64,000 bases of DNA, taken from assembly GCA_965279125.1 (NCBI GenBank), contig CBDIHL010000038.1, forward strand, positions 1 through 64,000, written 5' to 3'. This document shows, one piece after another, positions 1-6,785 of the stretch. Each line of letters begins with the position of its first letter. The first letter of the stretch is position 1. The notes beneath the pieces were generated by a model. The model made no database searches, was not told the origin of the DNA, and saw only the letters and a list, made by a program, of their open reading frames with translations. A program made the translations under genes and the position numbers. Source of the stretch: Dinoroseobacter sp965279125 (GTDB lineage Bacteria; Pseudomonadota; Alphaproteobacteria; Rhodobacterales; Rhodobacteraceae).

Positions 1-98
1 GCCCGCGCGAAAACGAGGCACAGGCGTCGCTTTTCCCCCTGACGCCCTGAATGCGTCACCGTAAGGTCCGGCCCAACTGAAATGAGGGAGCGACCGAT

Positions 99-713
99 AT
101 GTCTTTGATGAAACTTCTGCAACAAGCCCAAGGCGGCCAAGGCCTCGCGCAATTGGCGCAGCAATTTAACATGGATCCGGCTCAGGCCGAGGGGTTGGCG
201 CAGATGCTGGCCCCGGCGATTGGATCAGCCGCGAAAGAGCGCGCGACGCGAGGCGGCGCGGAAGGTTTGCTGGGGTCCTTGATGGGCGAGGGCAATGCGC
301 AGCTGTTTGATGATCCGGCACAGGCGGCGAGCGAGCAGGGCCGCGCCCAAGGTCAGGCGTTTCTGGAGCAATTGATGGGCGGTCAGCAGGAAACCGAAGC
401 GCTCGCCTCGGAAGCGGCAAACCGTGCCGGGGTTGATAGCGGAACGGTCGCGCAGTTCTTGCCGGCGCTGGCGGGGATGCTTCAGGGTGGGATGCAGAAG
501 AACATGCCCGATATTGCGCTGCAATCGATGCTGGGTCAGGTCAGCGGCGGGGCTGCCAAAAGCGGTGGCTTGGGCGGCTTACTAAGCGGTCTTCTGGGCG
601 GCGGGCGTGCCAAGCAGGCAGACGCCAACCCATTGAGCGGTTTGATGAATATGCTCGATGCGGATGGGGACGGCTCGCCGCTCGATGACATCCTTGGCAA
701 GTTGATGAAGTGA
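99..713 (+). CDS. DUF937-family protein
   Basis: A 204-residue, Gln/Gly/Ala/Leu-rich soluble protein with no signal peptide or membrane segment. The N-terminal half is helical, with many LAQ/GLAQ-type turns. Residues about 150-170 form a glycine-leucine-rich stretch (GGLGGLLSGLLGGG), and the C-terminus carries an acidic, EF-hand-like DADGDGSPLDD followed by a short helix. This composition and order match the DUF937 family, whose function is not established. The start is supported by GAGGGAG about 10 bases upstream of ATG 99. It reads convergently with the persulfide dioxygenase gene, with a GC-rich hairpin between them. The family call rests on pattern recognition only. Confidence 0.7.
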   Translation: MSLMKLLQQAQGGQGLAQLAQQFNMDPAQAEGLAQMLAPAIGSAAKERATRGGAEGLLGSLMGEGNAQLFDDPAQAASEQGRAQGQAFLEQLMGGQQETEALASEAANRAGVDSGTVAQFLPALAGMLQGGMQKNMPDIALQSMLGQVSGGAAKSGGLGGLLSGLLGGGRAKQADANPLSGLMNMLDADGDGSPLDDILGKLMK

Positions 714-721
714 TCTGGTGC

Positions 722-741
722 GCCCGGCTTCAGGGCCGGGC
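722..741. terminator. GC-rich hairpin between convergent genes
   Basis: GCCCGGC and GCCGGGC form a 7-bp stem around a 6-base loop, midway between two convergent stop codons. There is no clear T-run on either strand, so a bidirectional terminator role is inferred from position. Confidence 0.45.
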
Positions 742-749
742 ACGCCGCC

Positions 750-1634
750 TCAAAGCCCGTTGATCGGCACTTTGAGGTAGGTTTTGCCGTTGCTATCGGG
801 CTCAGGCATATTCCCGGCGCGCATGTTCACCTGCAGCGAGGGGATGATCAGCTTGGGCATGCCCAGCGTCGCATCGCGCGCCTCGCGCATCTCTACAAAC
901 GCCTTTTTCCCGCGCCCGCCCCCGATATGCACATTCGCGGCCTTTTGCGCGCCGACGGTGGTTTCCCACGCATACTCATCCCGTCCCGCGGCCTTATAGT
1001 CGTGGCCCACGAAAATCCGCGTCTCGTCCGGCAGCTCCAGGATGCGCTGCACGCTGTCGTAAAGATCGCTGGCCGATCCGCCGGGAAAATCGCACCGCGC
1101 GGTGCCGAAATCGGGCATGAAGAGTGTATCGCCCACGAAAGCCGCATCGCCGATCACGTAAGTCATGCAGGCGGGCGTGTGGCCGGGGGTGTGCATCACA
1201 TCGCCCCTCAGCTGGCCAATGGCAAAGCTGTCGCCCTCGCCAAAAAGCTGGTCAAACTGCGAGCCATCGCGCTGGAACGCCGTGCCCTCGTTGAAGACTT
1301 TGCCGAAGGTTTCCTGAACATCCGTAATGGCCTTGCCGATGCCGATCTTACCGCCCGCGCGCTCTTGCAGATAAGGCGCGGCGCTTAGGTGGTCAGCATG
1401 GACATGGGTTTCCAAGATCCACTCCAAGCGTAGATCATGCGCGGCAATCCATGCAAGGATCGCGTCGGCGGAGGCGGTGTCGGTGCGTCCCGAGGCATGG
1501 TCGAAATCGAGCACAGAATCGATGATTGCAACGCTCGATCCTACGGGATCGCGCACCGCATACGAGATCGTGTTGGTGGCTGGGTCGAAAAAGGCGGTGA
1601 CGTCGGCGGTGATTTCCGGGGCTGGCTTGGACAT
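750..1634 (-). CDS. MBL-fold persulfide dioxygenase (ETHE1/Blh-like)
   Basis: A 294-residue metallo-beta-lactamase-fold enzyme. The metal ligands are visible: HVHADH (residues 77-82), PGH with H152, D169 in the VGDT turn, and H211 in VGHDY. The segment GTARCDFPGG (about 177-186) is typical of the ETHE1/Blh group, which oxidises glutathione persulfide to sulfite with a single iron, rather than of glyoxalase II or lactamases. The start was set at ATG 1634 because AAAGGAGA lies just upstream, inside what would be a longer frame beginning at 1655. An FNR-type palindrome is centred 68 bases upstream of the start. The expected role is cytosolic sulfide/persulfide detoxification. Substrate is inferred from family only. 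Confidence 0.85.
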   Translation of the reverse strand: MSKPAPEITADVTAFFDPATNTISYAVRDPVGSSVAIIDSVLDFDHASGRTDTASADAILAWIAAHDLRLEWILETHVHADHLSAAPYLQERAGGKIGIGKAITDVQETFGKVFNEGTAFQRDGSQFDQLFGEGDSFAIGQLRGDVMHTPGHTPACMTYVIGDAAFVGDTLFMPDFGTARCDFPGGSASDLYDSVQRILELPDETRIFVGHDYKAAGRDEYAWETTVGAQKAANVHIGGGRGKKAFVEMREARDATLGMPKLIIPSLQVNMRAGNMPEPDSNGKTYLKVPINGL

Positions 1635-1695
1635 AGCGGATCTCCTTTGACCCAAATGTCGTGTGCCAGGAGGCCCGCGTCAAGAAGCTGCCTAT

Positions 1696-1709
1696 TTGAT
1701 GTGCATCAA
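1696..1709. promoter_or_regulatory. FNR/FnrL-type palindrome
   Basis: TTGATGTGCATCAA is a perfect match to the FNR-family consensus TTGAT-N4-ATCAA. If it acts at -41.5 on the minus strand, transcription would begin near 1661, giving a 27-base leader before the persulfide dioxygenase. On the plus strand it would give a start near 1744, far upstream of the DksA-like gene. Oxygen-dependent control of the leftward gene is the simplest reading. Confidence 0.7.
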
Positions 1710-1888
1710 GGCGCGGATTGGCACGTTAAGCTCTACTTAACCATGCCGAAGGAGGCCGGTGCGCGGCTCTGCCCAGGGGTGGAGGAGGGGTGCAGCCCCG
1801 TGCTTTCGACGGATCCGCAGACGTCATGCCATCTTGGTGTGCAGGCGTCTGCGTGACATTCGCCAAGCCCAGCTTAGGGAGATCTGCC

Positions 1889-2224
1889 ATGACCTTGCCC
1901 AACCCCACAATTGCCGCCCGCAAAGCCCAGTTGGTGACGCGCCGCGCGGAATTGGACCAGCGTTTGCATGGCATCGATGCCGAGCTGGACACGCATCAGT
2001 CGAAAGACTGGGAAGACAGCGCCACCGAGCGCGAAACCGATGAGGTCCTTGAAGGCCTGGGCGAGGCCGGGCTGGCCGAGATCAGGATGATCGACCTGGC
2101 CCTCACGCGGATCGACGGGGGCACGTATGGAGAATGCGTGACCTGCGGCAATGATATTAACCCTGCGCGGCTGGATGTGTTGCCCTACACGCCCGTCTGC
2201 CGCGATTGCGCGAAAGGAAACTGA
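1889..2224 (+). CDS. TraR/DksA-type zinc-finger protein
   Basis: A 111-residue protein with an N-terminal coiled-coil-prone region (residues 8-75, rich in Arg/Glu/Leu) and a C-terminal four-cysteine zinc finger, CVTC (83, 86) and CRDC (104, 107). This is the layout of short DksA/TraR-family proteins, which bind the secondary channel of RNA polymerase. ATG 1889 was chosen over an upstream frame start at 1790 because AGGGAGA precedes it by 6 bases and the family homology begins there. It lies three bases upstream of the DUF4404-like gene and is probably co-transcribed with it. Whether it keeps ppGpp-linked DksA activity cannot be told from sequence. Confidence 0.85.
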   Translation: MTLPNPTIAARKAQLVTRRAELDQRLHGIDAELDTHQSKDWEDSATERETDEVLEGLGEAGLAEIRMIDLALTRIDGGTYGECVTCGNDINPARLDVLPYTPVCRDCAKGN

Positions 2225-2227
2225 CCC

Positions 2228-2467
2228 ATGGATTCGAAAACTGCATTGGATGAAGTTGTCCATGTCCTCCACGATATCGAGGTCGACCCGACCCACGCGG
2301 CCGAGCATGGTGGCGAGTTGGCCGAGGCCGTCGCTCATTTGCGCGAGGCCCATGTGGAGGTGCCGCCCTCGCTTGATGCGCTGAGCAGCGCGCTGGAGGT
2401 TGCGTCTAATCGCGCAATTGCGAGCGAGGACGCCATAGAGGAAGGTTTCGACAACATGCCGGTCTAG
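2228..2467 (+). CDS. small acidic DUF4404-like protein
   Basis: A 79-residue acidic protein predicted to be almost wholly helical (DEVVHVLHDIEVD, LAEAVAHLREAHVEV, DALSSALEVASNR). The spacing of helices and charged residues resembles the DUF4404 family, which has no assigned function. It starts three bases after the stop of the DksA-like gene and is almost certainly in the same transcript. A GC hairpin (CCCGG/CCGGG, 2470-2487) follows the stop and could end that transcript. The family assignment is tentative; the coding call is firmer because of spacing and codon use. Confidence 0.65.
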   Translation: MDSKTALDEVVHVLHDIEVDPTHAAEHGGELAEAVAHLREAHVEVPPSLDALSSALEVASNRAIASEDAIEEGFDNMPV

Positions 2468-2594
2468 ATCCCGGCTTCGCATCCGGGCAGGGACCAGACC
2501 CCTTGCCCGCCGCACCTCTGGACCCCTTGGTTCGCACAAAAGCCCCGACGATTGGCCCCGGCGCGTCTGCGCCCAGTGCCAAAGGGGGAAGATC

Positions 2595-2843
2595 ATGAAA
2601 CGACCGATACCCGCAATGACCCATTACGACCCCTTGGCGCAGTTGATCAGCCGTGTTCTGGCCGACCCGGCTTGCGCAAATCGCGTCGCGGTCCGTCTTG
2701 GCCCACGCAAATCAGCAATGCCCCAAGCCCCGGAGAAAGGGGCCCCGCATGGGACGAGCCCGGCCACATCTGGCTGGCTTGTGAAGGGCGCAGCTTGGAT
2801 AAACGCTTTTCCTAGACCGCACGGAGTGGCACTGTCAGTCTGA
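2595..2843 (+). CDS. small hypothetical protein
   Basis: A possible 82-residue basic protein starting at ATG 2595, preceded by AAAGGGGGAAGATC, which is an acceptable ribosome-binding site. The first 35 residues look like ordinary protein (PLAQLISRVLADPACANRVAVRLG), but the second half is low in structure and rich in Pro/Gly/Ala. It fills most of the 414-base gap between 2467 and 2882. No family recognised. The frame may be open only because the region is GC-rich, so this is reported with low confidence. Confidence 0.3.
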   Translation: MKRPIPAMTHYDPLAQLISRVLADPACANRVAVRLGPRKSAMPQAPEKGAPHGTSPATSGWLVKGAAWINAFPRPHGVALSV

Positions 2844-2881
2844 GTGGAATGGCCCTGAGAGGCCAGTTGGGGAGGCGTGCG

Positions 2882-4981
2882 ATGTCGGTATTTGGTCCAG
2901 TTACAACTCAGGTTGAGGACGGGATCGGGGTGATGATCCTCGATAACCCGCCGCTAAATCTGCTCGACCACGCGATGCGCACGGGCGTGATGCAGGCGGT
3001 TGAGGTTTTGGAAGCCGACCCGAAGGTGCGTCTGATCCTGATCGGCGGCGCGGGCGAGACCTTCCCCGCTGGTGCTGACATTCGCGAATTTGAAGGCCCG
3101 CTCGAAGACCCGTGGCTGCCGGAGGTTTTTGCCCGGATCGAGGGGTGCAAAAAGCCCGTTGTGGTGGCGTTGCACGGCGCCATCCTTGGGGGCGGGCTGG
3201 AACTGGCGCTGGCGGCGCATTACCGCATCGCCCATGCCGAGGCGACCCTTGGGTTTCCCGAGGTCACGCTTGGCCTTTTGCCGGGGGCCGGGGGCACGCA
3301 ACGCGCCCCGCGCCTGATCGGGGCGGGTCCGGCGCTTGAGATGATGACCTCTGGCAAACCCATCACGGCCAAGCGCGCCCATGCAATCGGGCTGGTCGAC
3401 CGTCTGGCCGAGGAAGACCTGACCCGCGAGGCGTTGGCCTTCGCGCAAGAGCTTTTGAGCCAGTCCGCTGGCGCGCACCCGACCTCCATGCGCAGCGAAG
3501 GCTTTGCCGATCCCGGTCTCTATTGGGGGGCGCTGCGCAAGCATCACGACGCGGCAAACCGGATGAACGAAGCGATGATTGCGCCGCGCAAGATTGTGCA
3601 TTGCGTCGAGACCGCCCAAATGTTCCCCTTCGCCCAAGGTATGGTCCTGGAGCGCGAGGAGTTCGAGGATTGCCTTGCCTCCGCGCAATCGGCAGCCCTG
3701 CGCTACTTGTTTTTCGCCGAGCGCGCTGCCAGCAAACCGCCGGGCGGCACACCGCCCGCACGTCCCATCAGCGTTATCGGTGTTGTCGGGGCAGGCACCA
3801 TGGGCCGCATGATCGCGCTGCGTCTGGCGCGCGCCGGGTTCTCGGTGCAGGTGATCGATCGCAGTTCGGGGGCGGTGAAACAGGCCAGCACCGCGATTTT
3901 CGAGCGCCTCGATGCGCTGGTCGCGCAAGGGGAGATCGGAGTGCGTGACCGCGCAGCACTGGTCGAACAGATCAAGTTGAGCACCGATTTGAGCGTGCTC
4001 AAAGACGCCGATATGGTGATCGAGGCGGTGGTCGAAGACTTCGATGTCAAATCCGAGCTGCTGTTCAAACTGGGCCAGATCACCCGCGAGGACGCGATCC
4101 TGGCGACCACCACCTCCTTCCTCGATATCGACGGGCTGGCGCCAAAATCCGGGCGGCCCGCTGCGATCGTTGGTTTGCATTTCGCGGGCGCTTTCGCGCG
4201 CCAGACCCTTCTCGAGATCGGCCCGGCGCTGGCGACCTCCAAGGATATCATCGCCACAGGCTTTGCCTTGGCTAAGGCGCTGCGGATGACCCCGGTGCTG
4301 GTGAACCCGTCGGAAGGATATGTCGTCACGCGGATGACGGCGGCCTATCACAAGGCGGCGGATTTCCTGTTGGAAGATGGGGCCAACCCGGCCGAGATTG
4401 ATGCGGCCCTGCGCGAGTTCGGGTTTCCCAGCGGGCCTTACCAAGACCTTGACCGGATGGGGCTTGATACCGTGCAAGCGCGCCGCCGGGCAGAAGCACC
4501 GATGCGTGATCCTGATGATCGCTACGTCGATATCTCTGACCGTCTGTGCGCGCGCGGATGGTTCGGGCAGAAATCCGGGCGCGGCTATTACCGCTATCCC
4601 GAAGGCAGCGCCGTGCCGGTCGAGTGTGAGGAGGTCGCCGCCCTCATTGATGAGGCGCGCGAGGAGAAAGGCATCACGCCCAAGCCGTTCTCAAGTGCCG
4701 AGATTGCAGAGCGGTGCGTGTTGGCCCTGCTCAATGAGGGCGCGCGTCTGGTGGGCGAACACGCGGTCGCCCGGCCCAGCGATATCGATGCGGCGGTGAT
4801 CCATGGTCTGGGGTTCCCGCGCTGGCTGGGCGGGCCGATGTATCAGGGCGATCTGATCTCGATGACCGGTGTGGCCGAGCGTTTGGATATCCTGTCGCTG
4901 GAAGCACCGGAATTCTGGTCACCTGCCGCCTTGATCCTGCAATTGGCAGATGATGAACGGTCGTTTTCGGATCTGAATTAG
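2882..4981 (+). CDS. bifunctional enoyl-CoA hydratase / 3-hydroxyacyl-CoA dehydrogenase
   Basis: A 699-residue fused beta-oxidation enzyme. Residues about 1-190 are an enoyl-CoA hydratase/isomerase domain with both glutamate-bearing motifs (GGGLELALA near 103, FPEVTLGLLPGAGG near 131). The 3-hydroxyacyl-CoA dehydrogenase part follows, with a Rossmann GAGTMG near residue 302 and two C-terminal dehydrogenase domains. The usual catalytic-His motif HFFSPA reads HFAGAF here, a noticeable variant. The order matches FadB/FadJ and peroxisomal multifunctional enzymes. The start was placed at ATG 2882, since GGAGG sits 7 bases upstream; an in-frame ATG at 2849 lacks a site. No thiolase is adjacent, so any FadA partner is elsewhere. 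Chain-length preference is unknown. Confidence 0.9.
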   Translation: MSVFGPVTTQVEDGIGVMILDNPPLNLLDHAMRTGVMQAVEVLEADPKVRLILIGGAGETFPAGADIREFEGPLEDPWLPEVFARIEGCKKPVVVALHGAILGGGLELALAAHYRIAHAEATLGFPEVTLGLLPGAGGTQRAPRLIGAGPALEMMTSGKPITAKRAHAIGLVDRLAEEDLTREALAFAQELLSQSAGAHPTSMRSEGFADPGLYWGALRKHHDAANRMNEAMIAPRKIVHCVETAQMFPFAQGMVLEREEFEDCLASAQSAALRYLFFAERAASKPPGGTPPARPISVIGVVGAGTMGRMIALRLARAGFSVQVIDRSSGAVKQASTAIFERLDALVAQGEIGVRDRAALVEQIKLSTDLSVLKDADMVIEAVVEDFDVKSELLFKLGQITREDAILATTTSFLDIDGLAPKSGRPAAIVGLHFAGAFARQTLLEIGPALATSKDIIATGFALAKALRMTPVLVNPSEGYVVTRMTAAYHKAADFLLEDGANPAEIDAALREFGFPSGPYQDLDRMGLDTVQARRRAEAPMRDPDDRYVDISDRLCARGWFGQKSGRGYYRYPEGSAVPVECEEVAALIDEAREEKGITPKPFSSAEIAERCVLALLNEGARLVGEHAVARPSDIDAAVIHGLGFPRWLGGPMYQGDLISMTGVAERLDILSLEAPEFWSPAALILQLADDERSFSDLN

Positions 4982-4994
4982 GGTCCTGACCCTA
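4979..4994. repeat. short palindrome matching a MITE end
   Basis: TAGGGTCCTGACCCTA forms a 7-bp stem with a 2-base loop across two convergent stop codons: TAG of the beta-oxidation gene and TAG of the leftward membrane-protein gene. Bases 4981-4995 (GGGTCCTGACCCTAG) are identical to bases 52194-52208, the right end plus target duplication of the element at 51945-52204. It may be a terminator, a remnant of that element, or both. Confidence 0.5.
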
Positions 4995-5216
4995 GCTGCC
5001 GCCGCTCAGCAGCAACCCGACAACGACCATCATCAGACCGATCACAGACAAGAACAGCGCCCCCATATTCAACGCCACGGTCTTTTGCATGACCGCGCGC
5101 AGGGCCTCGTCCTCCAGCCCGGCCTTTTTGGCCTTCGCCACCCGCACAATGCACCAGATAAGGGCCCCAAGCCCGACAAGCGTGACAACGGCACCAAGGA
5201 TGATCAGGGCTTCCAT
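4992..5216 (-). CDS. small two-helix membrane protein
   Basis: A 74-residue protein with two clear transmembrane helices (residues 3-25, LIILGAVVTLVGLGALIWCIV; and 50-70, rich in Leu/Val/Gly) joined by a basic/acidic cytoplasmic loop (AKAKKAGLEDEALR). The start was taken at ATG 5216, where the first helix begins; longer frames upstream are not membrane-like and overlap the GapR promoter region. It is convergent with the beta-oxidation gene and divergent from gapR. Family not recognised; similar short proteins are annotated as hypothetical in roseobacters. Confidence 0.6.
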   Translation of the reverse strand: MEALIILGAVVTLVGLGALIWCIVRVAKAKKAGLEDEALRAVMQKTVALNMGALFLSVIGLMMVVVGLLLSGGS

Positions 5217-5349
5217 AACGAGACCTTTGTAGAGGATATGCGCGCACTTGCTACTTGGGCCAGCGCGGGGGTGCAACCGCTCTTGCGGGCGGGCGGGGCA
5301 GGGGCTAGGCACGAAGGCCTGATCCGACCTGCCGATGGAGCCTTTTGTG

Positions 5350-5613
5350 ATGGACGTGACCGAAGACCACCCTTCCGACGTAACCCGCGTGACCCGCGAG
5401 GAGCTGCGCCAGTTCATCGAGCGCTATGAGCGGTTGGAGCAGGAAAAGAAAGACATCGCTGATGCGCAAAAAGAGGTGATGGCCGAAGCCAAAGGGCGCG
5501 GTTACGACACCAAGGTGCTGCGCAAGATCGTGGCGATCCGCAAGCGCGACCCGCAAGACCTGTCCGAGGAAGAGGCGGTGCTGGAGATCTACAAAGAAGC
5601 GTTGGGGATGTAG
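5350..5613 (+). CDS. gapR: GapR-like nucleoid-associated protein (DUF2312)
   Basis: An 87-residue, highly charged helical protein. Residues 15-50 form a long coiled-coil helix (ELRQFIERYERLEQEKKDI), followed by AEAKGRGYDTKVLRKIVAIRK and a C-terminal EEEAVLEIYKEALG. This is the signature order of DUF2312, whose Caulobacter member GapR is a tetrameric clamp that binds overtwisted, AT-rich DNA ahead of replication and transcription. The start at ATG 5350 is preferred over ATG 5335 because GGAG lies 9 bases upstream of it. Single gene; a pair of palindromes follows its stop. Function is transferred from the Caulobacter family member. Confidence 0.88.
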   Translation: MDVTEDHPSDVTRVTREELRQFIERYERLEQEKKDIADAQKEVMAEAKGRGYDTKVLRKIVAIRKRDPQDLSEEEAVLEIYKEALGM

Positions 5614-5620
5614 GGCAGGG

Positions 5621-5661
5621 GCATTTGCGCGAGCAAATGCGTGAGACTTCACGTGAAGTCT
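5621..5661. repeat. tandem palindromes after gapR
   Basis: Two adjacent inverted repeats: GCATTTGC-GCGA-GCAAATGC (5621-5640) and the perfect 18-mer AGACTTCACGTGAAGTCT (5644-5661), three bases apart, in the gap between gapR and the convergent sulfotransferase-like gene. Likely a bidirectional terminator, though it has no T-run. Similar structures occur at 28619, 35355 and 52306. Confidence 0.6.
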
Positions 5662-5671
5662 TGGCCCCCCG

Positions 5672-6550
5672 CTACGGCAGTAAGAACCGCACACCCGGCA
5701 TTGCGGCGATGACGTCTACATCGGCCTCATAGCGCTCCGACAGCGGGTCCATGACATCCTCTGTCCAGCCGTCGAGGTCAATCTCGTCCACCATGGCTTC
5801 TTCGCGCGCGAACTTGTCCAGAAACGCCGCCACGATCCGGCGCCGATGCTCGGCCGATTTGGGCGGGCTGCTGGCGAGATAGGCGCGCATCCGCTGCAAC
5901 CCTGTCTCGGACATGATCGTCGCAAGCAGCGTATCTTGCGCCTCCAACGTCATGCCATCGGGATGGGCGGTCAGCGCTTGAATGATCTCGGGCCACAAGA
6001 GCGGCGTATCTTCGTTGCACCACACCAAGAGCGGCGTCTCTGGCAGGGCTTCGCGCAGATCGGTGATCACGCGGTGCCAGCTGAGCGAGCTGAGGTCGAT
6101 CTGATCGAGCCATTGGCGAAACGGGGGGACATCGCGCAGCTTGGTATAGGCCTCGGGCACCAGAGTGGCGGGATCACGCAGGCCCATGGCGATGGTCACA
6201 TCGAAATCCGGAAAGACATTGCGCAGCCATGAGATGCGCTTGGGAAGCCGGTTGTAAAGCGTGCCATCGTTGAATATCACGCTGGGCATACACGGGAAAT
6301 TCTCGTTGGAAAATACGACCCTGTCGCCTTCTGCGTCCTCGAGGATTGTGTCGAGCACAACATCTTGCAGCTCTTGACTGGCAAGGTTGCCGCGCAATTT
6401 CTGTAACGTATCGCTGAGCACTGTGCGATATTTTGCTTGGTCGGGCACAAGGATCCGCTGGGCCTCGAAGGCGTCGGAATTGGCCCGCAGGCTGCCCAAA
6501 AGCAGCCCCTCATCCGTGTGGTGAACGCCGATATGGAAAACGATATGCAT
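5672..6550 (-). CDS. sulfotransferase-like protein
   Basis: A 292-residue protein beginning HIVFHIGVHHTDEGLLLGSL, which resembles the 5'-phosphosulfate-binding loop of PAPS-dependent sulfotransferases (usually HIGxxKTGTT), but the lysine and the TGTT run are replaced by HHTDEG. Later segments (VFSNENF, ITIAMGLRDP-like region, hydrophobic/aromatic core) also fit that fold. The start was set at ATG 6550, where homology begins; the frame extends upstream to 6652 without a convincing ribosome-binding site. Because the phosphosulfate-binding lysine seems missing, catalytic activity is uncertain. Roseobacters carry several such orphan proteins with no known substrate. Confidence 0.6.
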   Translation of the reverse strand: MHIVFHIGVHHTDEGLLLGSLRANSDAFEAQRILVPDQAKYRTVLSDTLQKLRGNLASQELQDVVLDTILEDAEGDRVVFSNENFPCMPSVIFNDGTLYNRLPKRISWLRNVFPDFDVTIAMGLRDPATLVPEAYTKLRDVPPFRQWLDQIDLSSLSWHRVITDLREALPETPLLVWCNEDTPLLWPEIIQALTAHPDGMTLEAQDTLLATIMSETGLQRMRAYLASSPPKSAEHRRRIVAAFLDKFAREEAMVDEIDLDGWTEDVMDPLSERYEADVDVIAAMPGVRFLLP

Positions 6551-6708
6551 GACGGGTGCGCCGGGGCCTGCGTTGCGATGTTGCCCCCTTCTTATAGGGG
6601 TGTGGGACGGCAATGATAACCCGGTATCGGGGAGGGATTTTTTTTGGGGCAAGGCGGGCTTGAGCGCTTGATCCCGTCCCCCATTTCCCGCTATGTCCCG
6701 GCGCGAGT

Positions 6709-6784
6709 GCCCCTATAGCTCAGCTGGTAGAGCAACTGATTTGTAATCAGTAGGTCCGCGGTTCGAGTCCGTGTGGGGGCACCA
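6709..6784 (+). tRNA. tRNA-Thr (anticodon TGT)
   Basis: A complete 76-base cloverleaf. The acceptor stem GCCCCTA pairs with TGGGGGC, including one G-U pair. The D-arm is AGCTCAGCTGGTAGAGC, and the anticodon stem ACTGA/TCAGT encloses TTTGTAA with anticodon TGT (reads ACA and ACG). The T-arm contains GGTTCGAGTCC, the discriminator is A, and CCA is encoded. It converges on the restriction enzyme gene, whose stop codon begins two bases after the CCA. Confidence 0.96.
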
Positions 6785-6785
6785 T

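Noticed and set aside
2954..4477. Long open frame antisense to the beta-oxidation gene
   Set aside because: It mirrors the codon positions of the well-supported plus-strand gene and shows no domain; such frames are common opposite GC-rich genes.
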